Assembly (NCBI RefSeq): GCF_001715975.1
Contig: NZ_MARB01000007.1
Coordinates: forward strand, 1 to 64,000
Source: Candidatus Thiodiazotropha endolucinida
GTDB taxonomy: Bacteria; Pseudomonadota; Gammaproteobacteria; Chromatiales; Chromatiaceae
DNA length: 64,000 nt
Direction of reading: 5' to 3'
Below the pieces are notes generated by a model, which was not told the origin of the DNA, did no database searches, and was given only the letters and a program-made list of their open reading frames with translations. The position numbers and the translations under genes are program-made. This document shows, in pieces, positions 1-7,295 of the stretch; position 1 is the stretch's first letter, and each line of letters opens with the position of its first letter.

Positions 1-91
1 GCGCCCCGAAGGAAGTGCCCTTGGGGTGCGCCTTGATTGGCGCTTTTTCAGGCACAACAGGGCGTATTGGATTAGTGTTAACAGGCCCTAG
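1..91. repeat. MITE-like element, right part (cut by window edge)
   Basis: The first 91 bases match the right part of the complete copy at 6405-6636 almost base for base, ending GGATTAGTGTTAACAGGCCC followed by TAG. The left part lies outside the window. It carries no gene and lies 111 bases upstream of the SGNH hydrolase start. Confidence 0.85.
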
Positions 92-202
92 TCTGAGATT
101 CTATTGCTACACTGCCTCTTTGAGTGATCTTGAGGCAGCGGATATAAAAAGCCTGTTGCTACATCTCGTTAATTTCAACATTACAGGAAAGTTTTTTTAT
201 CC

Positions 203-925
203 ATGAAACATCCCATTTCTTTGTATTTGGCGCTTTTTGTATTTTCAATCGCAACTTACGCAGGTCCGGTTTTGTCGGATAAAGCAAGCGATCAACCTGG
301 TTCACAACAGATCGTAATGATAGGCGCATCCTATTTGCAAGGCTGGCCATTAAATGAAGTGGCATGTCTACCGGTTGTCAATAAAGGCATATCCGGTGAG
401 ACCTCAACTCAGGTTCGCGGACGCTTTGAATCCGATGCCATCTCCAACAATCCTGCAGCGGTTATTATCTGGGGCCATATCAACGATTTCTCGAATGCGC
501 CAATGGAACTGGAAGCACAGACACGCCAAACAGCAATTGAGAATCTGAAATACATGATAGACCGCACTAAAGAAGCGGGAATCATACCGATCATCGCAAC
601 TGAGGTAACTTTCGGTATGCCGTCAGACATAAAAACTTCCGTCATGCAGTTTATCGGAAAAATATTGGGAAAACGTAGTTTCCAGGATTACATCAGTTCG
701 AACGTTTTAGCGGTCAATGACTGGATCAGAAACTATGCGAATGAGCAAGGAGTCAGTGTCTTGGAGATAGAACGGTTGATGACCGATTCACAGGGAAACC
801 GTAAGGAAGGCTATTACACCGAGGATTTGTCACACATCACTAAATTGGCATATCAGGACTTGCAAGCCTTTGCTCAACCGTTTTTACAGCAGGCGCTAAT
901 CGAAAAGCATGGCTTGTGCAATTAG
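203..925 (+). CDS. Secreted SGNH/GDSL-type hydrolase (esterase/lysophospholipase-like)
   Basis: A 240-residue protein with a hydrophobic N-terminal signal (about residues 5-20, ending ATYA-G), so probably exported. The SGNH blocks are visible in order: GAS with the nucleophile candidate Ser43 (a degenerate GDSL block), an NKGISGE block II (Gly62), GHIND (block III, Asn94), and DLSH near the C-terminus (Asp208, His211) completing the triad. The family hydrolyses esters of lipids, acylated sugars or thioesters; the substrate cannot be deduced here. The ATG start has an AGGAAAG tract upstream at longer than ideal spacing. It stands alone, facing the convergent leucine-rich-repeat gene. Confidence 0.82.
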   Translation: MKHPISLYLALFVFSIATYAGPVLSDKASDQPGSQQIVMIGASYLQGWPLNEVACLPVVNKGISGETSTQVRGRFESDAISNNPAAVIIWGHINDFSNAPMELEAQTRQTAIENLKYMIDRTKEAGIIPIIATEVTFGMPSDIKTSVMQFIGKILGKRSFQDYISSNVLAVNDWIRNYANEQGVSVLEIERLMTDSQGNRKEGYYTEDLSHITKLAYQDLQAFAQPFLQQALIEKHGLCN

Positions 926-940
926 ACGGAATACTCTGAT

Positions 941-1702
941 TCAGAACTCGATATCCCCTCCAACCCTGATGTTGCCGGGCAAACGCTTGATTCGCGTACC
1001 CGCCAGGTAGAGATCGCCGCCCACCTGAAGATCCTTGGGCAATTTTTTGATATCAACGGCCCGAAGGTCAAGCCATTCGCCCACGCTAAGCCCTTTGGGA
1101 AGGCACTTTATGGAAGTCCCGACCAGGTTCAACCAGCCGCCGATCTTCAGGCCATTCGGCAACTCCTTGACGGGTGTCGCGGACAGGTCCAATCCTCCAC
1201 CCAGTTTGAGGTTTGCGGGAAGTCCGGTCAGCTCAGAATTGCCCAGATAGAGATCCCCTCCCACGCTGAGATTTTTAGGTAAGCTTTCTATCAGAGTACC
1301 GGAAAGCTCCAGATCTCCCGGCACCACCAGACCCTTGGGCAACTTCATGATTCTGCTTGCCCGCAGATCGAGTCCGGCGCCGAGTCTGATGCCTTTGGGA
1401 AGCGCATGAATCCTTGTGCTGAATAGACTGAGGTCACCATCGACACGAAGCCTGGGAGGCAACTCCTCGATCATCGTATCCGACATATCAAGGTTTCCGG
1501 CGACATGCAGACGCTTGGGCAAGCGAACGTTATGACTCCCTGAAAGGTCCAGATTACCATTAACAAACAGGGTCTTAGGTAACTTGATATCCTGGGCTTC
1601 ATGAAGATCGAGATCACCCTCGAACTGCTTGCCTATCTGTGTATCACTCACTGGTTTTTTATACCTGCCATAATTCGACTGGATTGTTAAATTTTTACCC
1701 AT
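941..1702 (-). CDS. Leucine-rich-repeat protein with 20-residue LPX-type repeats
   Basis: A 253-residue protein made almost entirely of about eleven tandem 20-residue repeats with consensus LPxxLxVGGDLxLxxTxI, preceded by a short non-repeat N-terminus (about 30 residues). No signal peptide, membrane segment or catalytic domain is visible, so it looks like a cytoplasmic binding scaffold. The period and the leading LP resemble the LPX repeats of bacterial effector-type LRR proteins (IpaH/YopM style), with Thr or Ser often replacing the Asn of the canonical LRR. At the DNA level the gene is a 60-bp-period tandem repeat. It is convergent with the SGNH gene, with 15 bases between the stops. The ligand is unknown. 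Confidence 0.75.
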   Translation of the reverse strand: MGKNLTIQSNYGRYKKPVSDTQIGKQFEGDLDLHEAQDIKLPKTLFVNGNLDLSGSHNVRLPKRLHVAGNLDMSDTMIEELPPRLRVDGDLSLFSTRIHALPKGIRLGAGLDLRASRIMKLPKGLVVPGDLELSGTLIESLPKNLSVGGDLYLGNSELTGLPANLKLGGGLDLSATPVKELPNGLKIGGWLNLVGTSIKCLPKGLSVGEWLDLRAVDIKKLPKDLQVGGDLYLAGTRIKRLPGNIRVGGDIEF

Positions 1703-1872
1703 TGCACCGGCAACCGGAATATCAATTCTGATAGAATCTAAATTCCAAGTTGAAATATATTACAGATTGTTGGCCACAAGCTTAAAAACGAGATCATCTC
1801 TGCCATGCAGTGACATTGTAACTGGACCCACCTAATTCTGGAATCACAGATGGAGTACAAGGGGAAAGGAGA

Positions 1873-2547
1873 TTGAAAATCACGATTTTTCTGATCATCG
1901 TCGCTGTCATTCTCATTGCCGCATGGTATTTCGAGAACCACCGCCGTGATGCACTTGCGAAAGCGGCCCAACGCATCGGTCTCACGCTTGATCCCGGCCA
2001 ACAGAGACTGCCCCAATTCGTTGATGATGCTGATTTCTATCTTTTCAACCAGGGTCAGCCACTGATTCAGAACATGATGCGAGGCGGACGTATCGGAGAC
2101 CGTATTTTGGTTTTCAATTACACCTTCGAAGCCACTCAGGGATTTGAGGGCAGACGTGAAATCCCCAGTTTGACCGACGAGGGGGTAATCCTGACACATA
2201 TGCAAACAGTGGTTGCCTTCCACGAAATCACCCCCCTGCCACACTTCGATCTGAGTCCGAATGACAAGTCTAAACGCACTCTGAATACAGACTTCAGAAC
2301 AGTGGCTTTTGATGAGACCCCGAACTTTACTCAAAACTACCGTCTGGCCGCCCGTGAAGAGGCTAAAGTGAGATCGTTATTCAATAATGACCTGCTGACC
2401 CATTTCGCCAACAATCCCGGCTGGGTGGTTGAGAGCCGGGGCGATCGAGTGATCTTTTACCAGAAAGACAGGCGAGTTGACCCTGAACTGATAACAGAAT
2501 TCATCGATCAGGCCCACTCCCTGCTCGACCTTTTACGTAGTAAATAA
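1873..2547 (+). CDS. Membrane-anchored protein of unknown function
   Basis: A 224-residue protein with one N-terminal membrane segment (about residues 2-18, very rich in Ile/Val) and a soluble remainder of mixed alpha/beta character. I do not recognise the family. The start is TTG, preceded by an AAGGGGAAAGGAG purine tract; no ATG lies near the beginning of the frame. The C-terminal part contains an NPGWVVESRG segment and a charged helix. It probably faces the periplasm or cytoplasm as a single-pass protein. It is not closely linked to its neighbours, and the next gene is 240 bases downstream. Confidence 0.65.
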   Translation: MKITIFLIIVAVILIAAWYFENHRRDALAKAAQRIGLTLDPGQQRLPQFVDDADFYLFNQGQPLIQNMMRGGRIGDRILVFNYTFEATQGFEGRREIPSLTDEGVILTHMQTVVAFHEITPLPHFDLSPNDKSKRTLNTDFRTVAFDETPNFTQNYRLAAREEAKVRSLFNNDLLTHFANNPGWVVESRGDRVIFYQKDRRVDPELITEFIDQAHSLLDLLRSK

Positions 2548-2787
2548 AGCCGGCAAGCAGATCCACCCTGTAAACTTCCGGATAACAGTAACCCGACAAC
2601 TCAATAGATTGCCGATTGAATCACTCTGCAGGGTGAGGCGTTGCCATACAGAAGGATGTCTATTGCATAAACTTTTATAAAATTGCCCATAATTCAGGTA
2701 GTGCACAGTTCGTGAAGCACTGCAGTACAGCAATTTAACGGCTATCTCCCGAACCATCATCATAAGGACTGACAGCTGTAAACTACG

Positions 2788-4113
2788 ATGATCAGACGCT
2801 TCGCCATTCACAACCATGTAAAAAACATGGTCAATATCAACCCGGGTGAATATGGTGCGGTAATCTGGTCCTTTGTCTATTTTTTCTCGTTGCTCAGCAG
2901 TTACTACATAATGCGCCCGATCCGCGACGAGATGGGAGTGATAGCGGGGGTAGATAAATTGCAATGGCTGTTCACAGCCACCTTTATCGTCATGCTGCTG
3001 GCAGTGCCACTGTTTGGTTATGTGACATCACATCTGCAACGCAAACTATTTCTACCCTACATCTACTATTTTTTTATCGTCAATATTCTACTCTTCTATC
3101 TGCTTTTCGAATCCGGTTTTTCACAGATACTTACTGCCCGGATCTTTTTCGTCTGGTTGAGTGTCTTTAATCTGTTTGTTGTCTCGGTCTTCTGGAGCTT
3201 TATGACCGATCTGTTCAAAAATGAACAGGCAAGGCGGTTGTTTGCCGTAATCGCCACAGGAGGAACTATCGGCGCGATTACGGGACCACTCTTGACAACC
3301 TTGCTGGTTCAATCTATCGGCAATGCATCAATGCTATTGATATCGGCCGGACTGCTTGGTCTATCTATCATCAGCATTTATCGGCTGATCGCCTGGCAAC
3401 GTACTCAGCATGAAATCTATGAACCTCATCGACACGATGACAAGCCGCTGGGAGGAGCAATACTGGACGGCATTCGCCTTGCTCTCTCCTCCCCCTACTT
3501 GTTGGGAATCTGCCTGTTGATGCTTTTGTTTACGCTGCTCTCCACATTTCTCTATTTTCAACAGGCACAGATCGTCAAAGATGCATTTTCCGACTCGGAA
3601 ACACGTACATCTGTTTTTGCTGCGATCGATCTCAGCGTGAATCTGCTTACTCTATTGTTACAGACCTTTGTGACTTCACGCCTGGTGAAGGGGGTTGGCC
3701 TGGGTATTACATTGGCTTTGATCCCTCTGCTACTTGCTTTCGGCTTTCTATTGTTGGGATTCTATCCGACACTACCGGTTTTGATCGCTGTTCAAGTAAT
3801 GAGGCGGGCGGGAAATTACGCCATTATGCGACCGGCACGCGAGATGCTGTATGTAGTCCTTAGTCGGGAAGAGAAATATAAGGCAAAGAATTTTATCGAT
3901 ACCGTAGTCTATCGCGGTGGGGATGCCGTCAGCTCCTGGCTCTATGCAGGTCTTAAATCGGTCGGCTTCACGCTCTCCAGCATCGCCTGGATCGCTGTAC
4001 CGATATCCCTGTTTTGGGCATGGATTGCATACAGATTGGGTCGGCGGCAAACTATTATGGCGAATGGACAACACGCAACTTCTGCAGGAGGAGGCTATGA
4101 ATGGATCAGATAA
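2788..4113 (+). CDS. Multipass transporter resembling NTP/NDP antiporter (MFS-like)
   Basis: A 441-residue integral membrane protein with roughly 12 hydrophobic segments. The N-terminal pattern (YYIMRPIRDEMG, then an 'LFAVIATGGTIGAITGP' helix) is that of the bacterial MFS-like proteins grouped with ATP:ADP antiporters (TlcC/AAA family). In free-living bacteria these homologues have no assigned substrate, so nucleotide exchange is only a possibility. Its last 17 bases overlap the start of the aldo/keto reductase, whose Shine-Dalgarno AGGAGGAGG lies inside this gene, so the two are translationally linked. Confidence 0.72.
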   Translation: MIRRFAIHNHVKNMVNINPGEYGAVIWSFVYFFSLLSSYYIMRPIRDEMGVIAGVDKLQWLFTATFIVMLLAVPLFGYVTSHLQRKLFLPYIYYFFIVNILLFYLLFESGFSQILTARIFFVWLSVFNLFVVSVFWSFMTDLFKNEQARRLFAVIATGGTIGAITGPLLTTLLVQSIGNASMLLISAGLLGLSIISIYRLIAWQRTQHEIYEPHRHDDKPLGGAILDGIRLALSSPYLLGICLLMLLFTLLSTFLYFQQAQIVKDAFSDSETRTSVFAAIDLSVNLLTLLLQTFVTSRLVKGVGLGITLALIPLLLAFGFLLLGFYPTLPVLIAVQVMRRAGNYAIMRPAREMLYVVLSREEKYKAKNFIDTVVYRGGDAVSSWLYAGLKSVGFTLSSIAWIAVPISLFWAWIAYRLGRRQTIMANGQHATSAGGGYEWIR

Positions 4114-5038
4114 TCCGATTGGACGTAGGGCACTGCTCAAAATGATTGCCGCTATGGCTGGCAGTTGTTGGCTTACTCCCAGCTTGATTCAGGCTGTAGA
4201 ACGAACAGCAATCAAAAAAACGATACCTGTCAGCAATGAGACATTACCCGTAATTGGAATGGGCACCTCACGCACCTTTGATTCTGCCGGAAACAGTGAA
4301 AGGATAGCCAATCTCGGCAAGGTATTGGAGCAGTTTTTTAGTATGGGAGGATCACTGATCGATTCATCCCCCATGTACGGCTCCGCTGAACATGTACTCG
4401 GCACCCTGTTAAAACGTACCCAACCGGGATCACTGTTTGCAGCCACCAAGGTCTGGACAGACGGAAAAGAGCATGGTGTCACTCAGATGGAACTCTCAAG
4501 GAAGCTGTGGGGCGTCGAACGTTTCGATCTCATGCAGATACACAATCTGAGAGACTGGCAAGTACATCTTGAGACACTGAAGAGGATGAAAGCGGAGGGT
4601 AAAATCCGATATATCGGCATTACGACATCTCATGGCCGTGATCATGATGAGTTGTACCGGGTTCTCTCGAACAATCCTTTCGACTTTGTTCAACTGAGTT
4701 ACAATATCAGAGACCGGGCGGTAGAAAGCAGACTGTTACCCTTGGCGATGGACAGGGGGATCGCTGTGATCGCAAATCGTCCCTTTGCGCGGGGCAGCCT
4801 GTTCAGACAGGTGAAAGAGAAACCTTTGCCGGAATGGGTGGATGAATTCGACTGCAACAGTTGGGCGCAGTTCTTCCTTAAATATATCGTCTCCCATCCA
4901 GCCATCACCTGTGCCATACCTGCAACCTCAAAGGTACACCATGTACTTGATAATATGAGCGCAGGTTTTGGAAAAATGCCTGATAGCGCGATGCGCGGAG
5001 AGATGGAAAGAACCTTTGAGAAAATACCTCAAGCCTGA
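4097..5038 (+). CDS. Tat-exported aldo/keto reductase
   Basis: A 313-residue protein starting at ATG 4097, chosen because AGGAGGAGG sits 3-10 bases upstream and the twin-arginine signal (RRALLKMIAAMAG) then falls at the N-terminus; the frame stays open upstream to 3917 but that stretch lies inside the transporter gene. The aldo/keto reductase fold is recognisable with the catalytic tetrad: Asp and Tyr in LIDSSPMYG, Lys in AATKVW, His in MQIHNL. Family members reduce carbonyls with NAD(P)H; a Tat signal suggests folding with cofactor before export. The gene overlaps the upstream transporter by 17 bases. The substrate is unknown. Confidence 0.85.
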   Translation: MNGSDNPIGRRALLKMIAAMAGSCWLTPSLIQAVERTAIKKTIPVSNETLPVIGMGTSRTFDSAGNSERIANLGKVLEQFFSMGGSLIDSSPMYGSAEHVLGTLLKRTQPGSLFAATKVWTDGKEHGVTQMELSRKLWGVERFDLMQIHNLRDWQVHLETLKRMKAEGKIRYIGITTSHGRDHDELYRVLSNNPFDFVQLSYNIRDRAVESRLLPLAMDRGIAVIANRPFARGSLFRQVKEKPLPEWVDEFDCNSWAQFFLKYIVSHPAITCAIPATSKVHHVLDNMSAGFGKMPDSAMRGEMERTFEKIPQA

Positions 5039-5040
5039 CC

Positions 5041-5071
5041 TTTCAGGATATTGTTAATTACGATCCTGAAA
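5041..5071. terminator. Possible terminator hairpin after the aldo/keto reductase
   Basis: TTTCAGGAT (5041-5049) and ATCCTGAAA (5063-5071) form a 9-bp perfect stem just after the stop codon. It is followed by an A-rich stretch, not a clear U-tract, so the assignment is tentative. Confidence 0.4.
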
Positions 5072-5092
5072 ACAAACTATTCAGATGCCGGG

Positions 5093-5115
5093 TTAGGGCC
5101 TGTTAACACTAATCC
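5093..5115. repeat. Solo end of the MITE-like element
   Basis: TTAGGGCCTGTTAACACTAATCC matches the left end of the complete copies, but the element stops there. Sequence after 5115 is unrelated to the element interior, so this is a remnant or truncated copy between two convergent genes. Confidence 0.75.
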
Positions 5116-5118
5116 ATA

Positions 5119-5152
5119 TTGATTTGAATCCTTTGAAAGGGATTCAAATCAA
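5119..5152. terminator. Perfect hairpin at the 3' end of the diguanylate cyclase gene
   Basis: A 13-bp perfect inverted repeat (TTGATTTGAATCC, 5119-5131, against GGATTCAAATCAA, 5140-5152) with an 8-base loop. It overlaps the stop codon of the leftward GGDEF gene (5149-5151). It lacks a T-run on either side, so it may be a transcript-stabilising or bidirectional terminator-like hairpin. Confidence 0.4.
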
Positions 5153-6204
5153 TCCGCCAGTGTCACCCGATTTCTGCCCAGTGATTTAGAGCGGTAGAGC
5201 GCCTGATCACAGCGGTTGAGAAAATCTTCGCAGGATTCCCCCATACGGAATGCAGCCACACCGATCGATCCCGAAATGCCGCCGACGACACTCCCGGTAT
5301 TCGGTCGTTTGAGTACGATCTTCTCGATAACGGTACGGAAATGCTCGGCCAGGTTCCGCGCATTGCTGGAACCGATATCCGGCAGCAGGATGGCGAACTC
5401 ATCACCGCCAAAACGCGCACAGGCGTCTTTTCCCTTGGTGTGACGATTTAACAACTCCGCCACTGCGCGCAGCACCTTATCTCCCAGCAGATGACCATGA
5501 TTGTCGTTGACCTCCTTGAAATGATCAATGTCTATGAGCACCAAGCAGAAATTAGCAGCATGCTGCTCCTCTACCTCACTGATCATCGAGGCGAGTGTCT
5601 GATCGAATCCTCGTCGATTCATCACCCCCGTCAGCGGGTCCAGCATCGCTTCCTGCCTGGCATAACTCAGCTCCTCCTTGAGTTTCTCAACCTCGTCGGT
5701 TGAATTGAGCAGTTGTGTCTCAAACTGATTCGTCTCGGTAACCAATGAGCGGGTCTCCGATATGATCGAAGAGACCGCCTGCATGACACTTTCAATCCTG
5801 TTACTTTCCGCCAAGGTATCGATATGCGTTTTAATCTTTTCATTGGTTATCGATGTCTTGCCGGTCAGATCGATCATGGTCCCCAAGGTATGGGCGACGA
5901 TATCCATCAGTTCGTCTCTCAGATTCCTCAGCACCGCTTCATCACAATTGCAGACATAGTGTCTGAACAGCTTCTCTACAGTTTCTTCCTGCCAACCCTT
6001 ATCACTCTTCAGCAGCTCGTCCAAGCGTGCATTTAGAGCGGGATCCTCACCGAGGACATAGTGGTATGCAATACTGAAATTGACAGGATTGATAATGAGT
6101 TCATGTTTCGCCAGAAAGGCGACTGTCAAACGGAAGATCTCACCGGCTTTTTCTCGAGATTTTGGGTATGCGCCCATTGTTCTTCTCTCAGGCTTTTTTT
6201 TCAT
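5149..6204 (-). CDS. Diguanylate cyclase (GGDEF) with N-terminal helical sensor region
   Basis: The C-terminal 165 residues form a GGDEF domain with intact RFGGDEF active site and the metal-site DIDHFKEVND motif, so it should make c-di-GMP from two GTP. The position of the inhibitory I-site reads KGKD rather than RxxD, suggesting weak or absent product inhibition. The N-terminal 180 residues are helical and soluble, with a coiled coil before the GGDEF domain; no membrane segment. The start is uncertain: ATG 6204 is used here (GAAG upstream); a TTG at 6258 (AAGG upstream) and an ATG at 6177 (GAGAGAAG upstream) are alternatives. Monocistronic. Confidence 0.85.
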   Translation of the reverse strand: MKKKPERRTMGAYPKSREKAGEIFRLTVAFLAKHELIINPVNFSIAYHYVLGEDPALNARLDELLKSDKGWQEETVEKLFRHYVCNCDEAVLRNLRDELMDIVAHTLGTMIDLTGKTSITNEKIKTHIDTLAESNRIESVMQAVSSIISETRSLVTETNQFETQLLNSTDEVEKLKEELSYARQEAMLDPLTGVMNRRGFDQTLASMISEVEEQHAANFCLVLIDIDHFKEVNDNHGHLLGDKVLRAVAELLNRHTKGKDACARFGGDEFAILLPDIGSSNARNLAEHFRTVIEKIVLKRPNTGSVVGGISGSIGVAAFRMGESCEDFLNRCDQALYRSKSLGRNRVTLAD

Positions 6205-6404
6205 ATCGACTTCAATCAATTCTCTTTTTTTAGTTACCTTTAAGAGGTTCTCAGCCAAAATACCTTAATTTTATCAGGTTTAATTTTCACATCAGGTAAG
6301 GCCTGGACAATTAACTGGGGTTTGGAAATCATGTGGTCATTTAGTTGTTTTGATTTCACCCATAATTATATACACAGCGTTTCGTTAATTCTCGCAAATA
6401 TTAG

Positions 6405-6636
6405 CTAGGGCCTGTTAACACTAATCCAATACGCCCTGCTGGGGCTGTTTTTGTGCCCAGCAAGGCAGAATGAGCGAGGTGTAGTCATTCTACATGAGCG
6501 AATGATAACGCAGCTGGGGGCGAAAACAGCCCCAGCCCTTGGGGTGCGCCCCGAAGGAAGTGCCCTTGGGGTGCGCCTTGATTGGCGCTTTTTCAGGCAC
6601 AACAGGGCGCATTGGATTAGTGTTAACAGGCCCTAG
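6405..6636. repeat. Complete MITE-like element (copy B)
   Basis: A 232-bp element with inverted ends: CTA then GGGCCTGTTAACACTAATCC on the left and its exact reverse complement followed by TAG on the right. Inner inverted stretches extend the match (ATACGCCCTG against CAGGGCGCAT). It encodes no plausible protein. The flanks read C-TA-GGGCC...GGCCC-TA-G, consistent with insertion at CTAG with a TA duplication, as for IS630/Tc1-like or some IS5-group transposons; no transposase lies in the window. The 600-base gap between the diguanylate cyclase and the NUDIX gene is filled by this element and an AT-rich stretch (6637-6805). Confidence 0.85.
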
Positions 6637-6728
6637 CGAACCTATCAGTTTCGGGTATGCAATGAGTGCCTACTTGCATCCCGATATTGTAATGGGTTGT
6701 GAACGGCCGGATAAATAATTAACTGCAT

Positions 6729-6772
6729 TAATAATGATTGATAGCAATGCTTTTTCTAATCAATGATTATTA
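6729..6772. promoter_or_regulatory. AT-rich dyad upstream of the NUDIX/GAK gene run
   Basis: TAATAATGATTGAT (6729-6742) and ATCAATGATTATTA (6759-6772) are inverted repeats matching at 13 of 14 positions, separated by 16 bases, ending 33 bases before the first gene of the run. The spacing and symmetry suit an operator for a dimeric regulator, or a promoter-associated structure. No clear sigma70 boxes could be fixed with confidence. Confidence 0.4.
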
Positions 6773-6805
6773 CAATGAGCACAAAGGTGGCTACTCAACT
6801 GCCCA

Positions 6806-7294
6806 ATGAATGACCAACCACAAAAAAAAGGGCTCGAACCGAACATCCGTAATGCCGTGCGCGCTGTGATCGTACGTGATCATGCGGTATTGATGCAGAA
6901 GAAATGGGCGCAACAGCGCGGTACCTGGTACACCCTTCCCGGTGGAGGTCAGGATGTGCACGAGACCCTGGTCCAGGCACTGGTGCGTGAATGCGAGGAG
7001 GAGATCGGCGCCACCGTGGAGATCGAGAGCCTGCTCGCCATTGCCGATTTCTACAAACAGCGCGATACTGCCTACCCTTCGGTGCGGCATCTGGTTGAGT
7101 TTCTGTTCGGCTGCTCCCTGCCGGCAAGCTATCAACCCGCATCGGGTCACCATCCCGACAAACATCAGATCGATGTGGTGTGGGTGCCCTTTGCCGATAT
7201 CCTCAACCATGAGATCTTCCCCAAAGGATTGGCACCCCATCTACCCGGTCTAGCGCAAGCGACGACACCGACATATCTGGGAGTCATCGACTGA
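6806..7294 (+). CDS. NUDIX hydrolase
   Basis: A 162-residue single-domain protein. The Nudix box is complete (GGGQDVHETLVQALVRECEE followed by EIGA: GxxxxxE, then REcEEeiG). The family cleaves nucleoside diphosphate-X or other pyrophosphate bonds with Mg2+; the AVRAVIVRDHAVLMQKK start is typical of ADP-ribose/NTP pyrophosphatase-like members, but no substrate can be named. It is the first gene of a tightly packed run: the next ATG starts one base after its stop. The ATG at 6806 has only a weak, distant AAAGGTGG upstream. Its position suggests it acts on the same small molecule as the kinases and phosphatases that follow. Confidence 0.88.
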   Translation: MNDQPQKKGLEPNIRNAVRAVIVRDHAVLMQKKWAQQRGTWYTLPGGGQDVHETLVQALVRECEEEIGATVEIESLLAIADFYKQRDTAYPSVRHLVEFLFGCSLPASYQPASGHHPDKHQIDVVWVPFADILNHEIFPKGLAPHLPGLAQATTPTYLGVID

Positions 7295-7295
7295 C

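Noticed and set aside
941-1702. 60-bp periodic repeats that could suggest a CRISPR or satellite array
   Set aside because: The period is 20 codons in frame and encodes LRR units; there are no constant repeats with unique spacers.
1738-2334. 198-codon minus-strand open frame
   Set aside because: Overlaps the plus-strand membrane protein, which has a ribosome-binding site and membrane segment.
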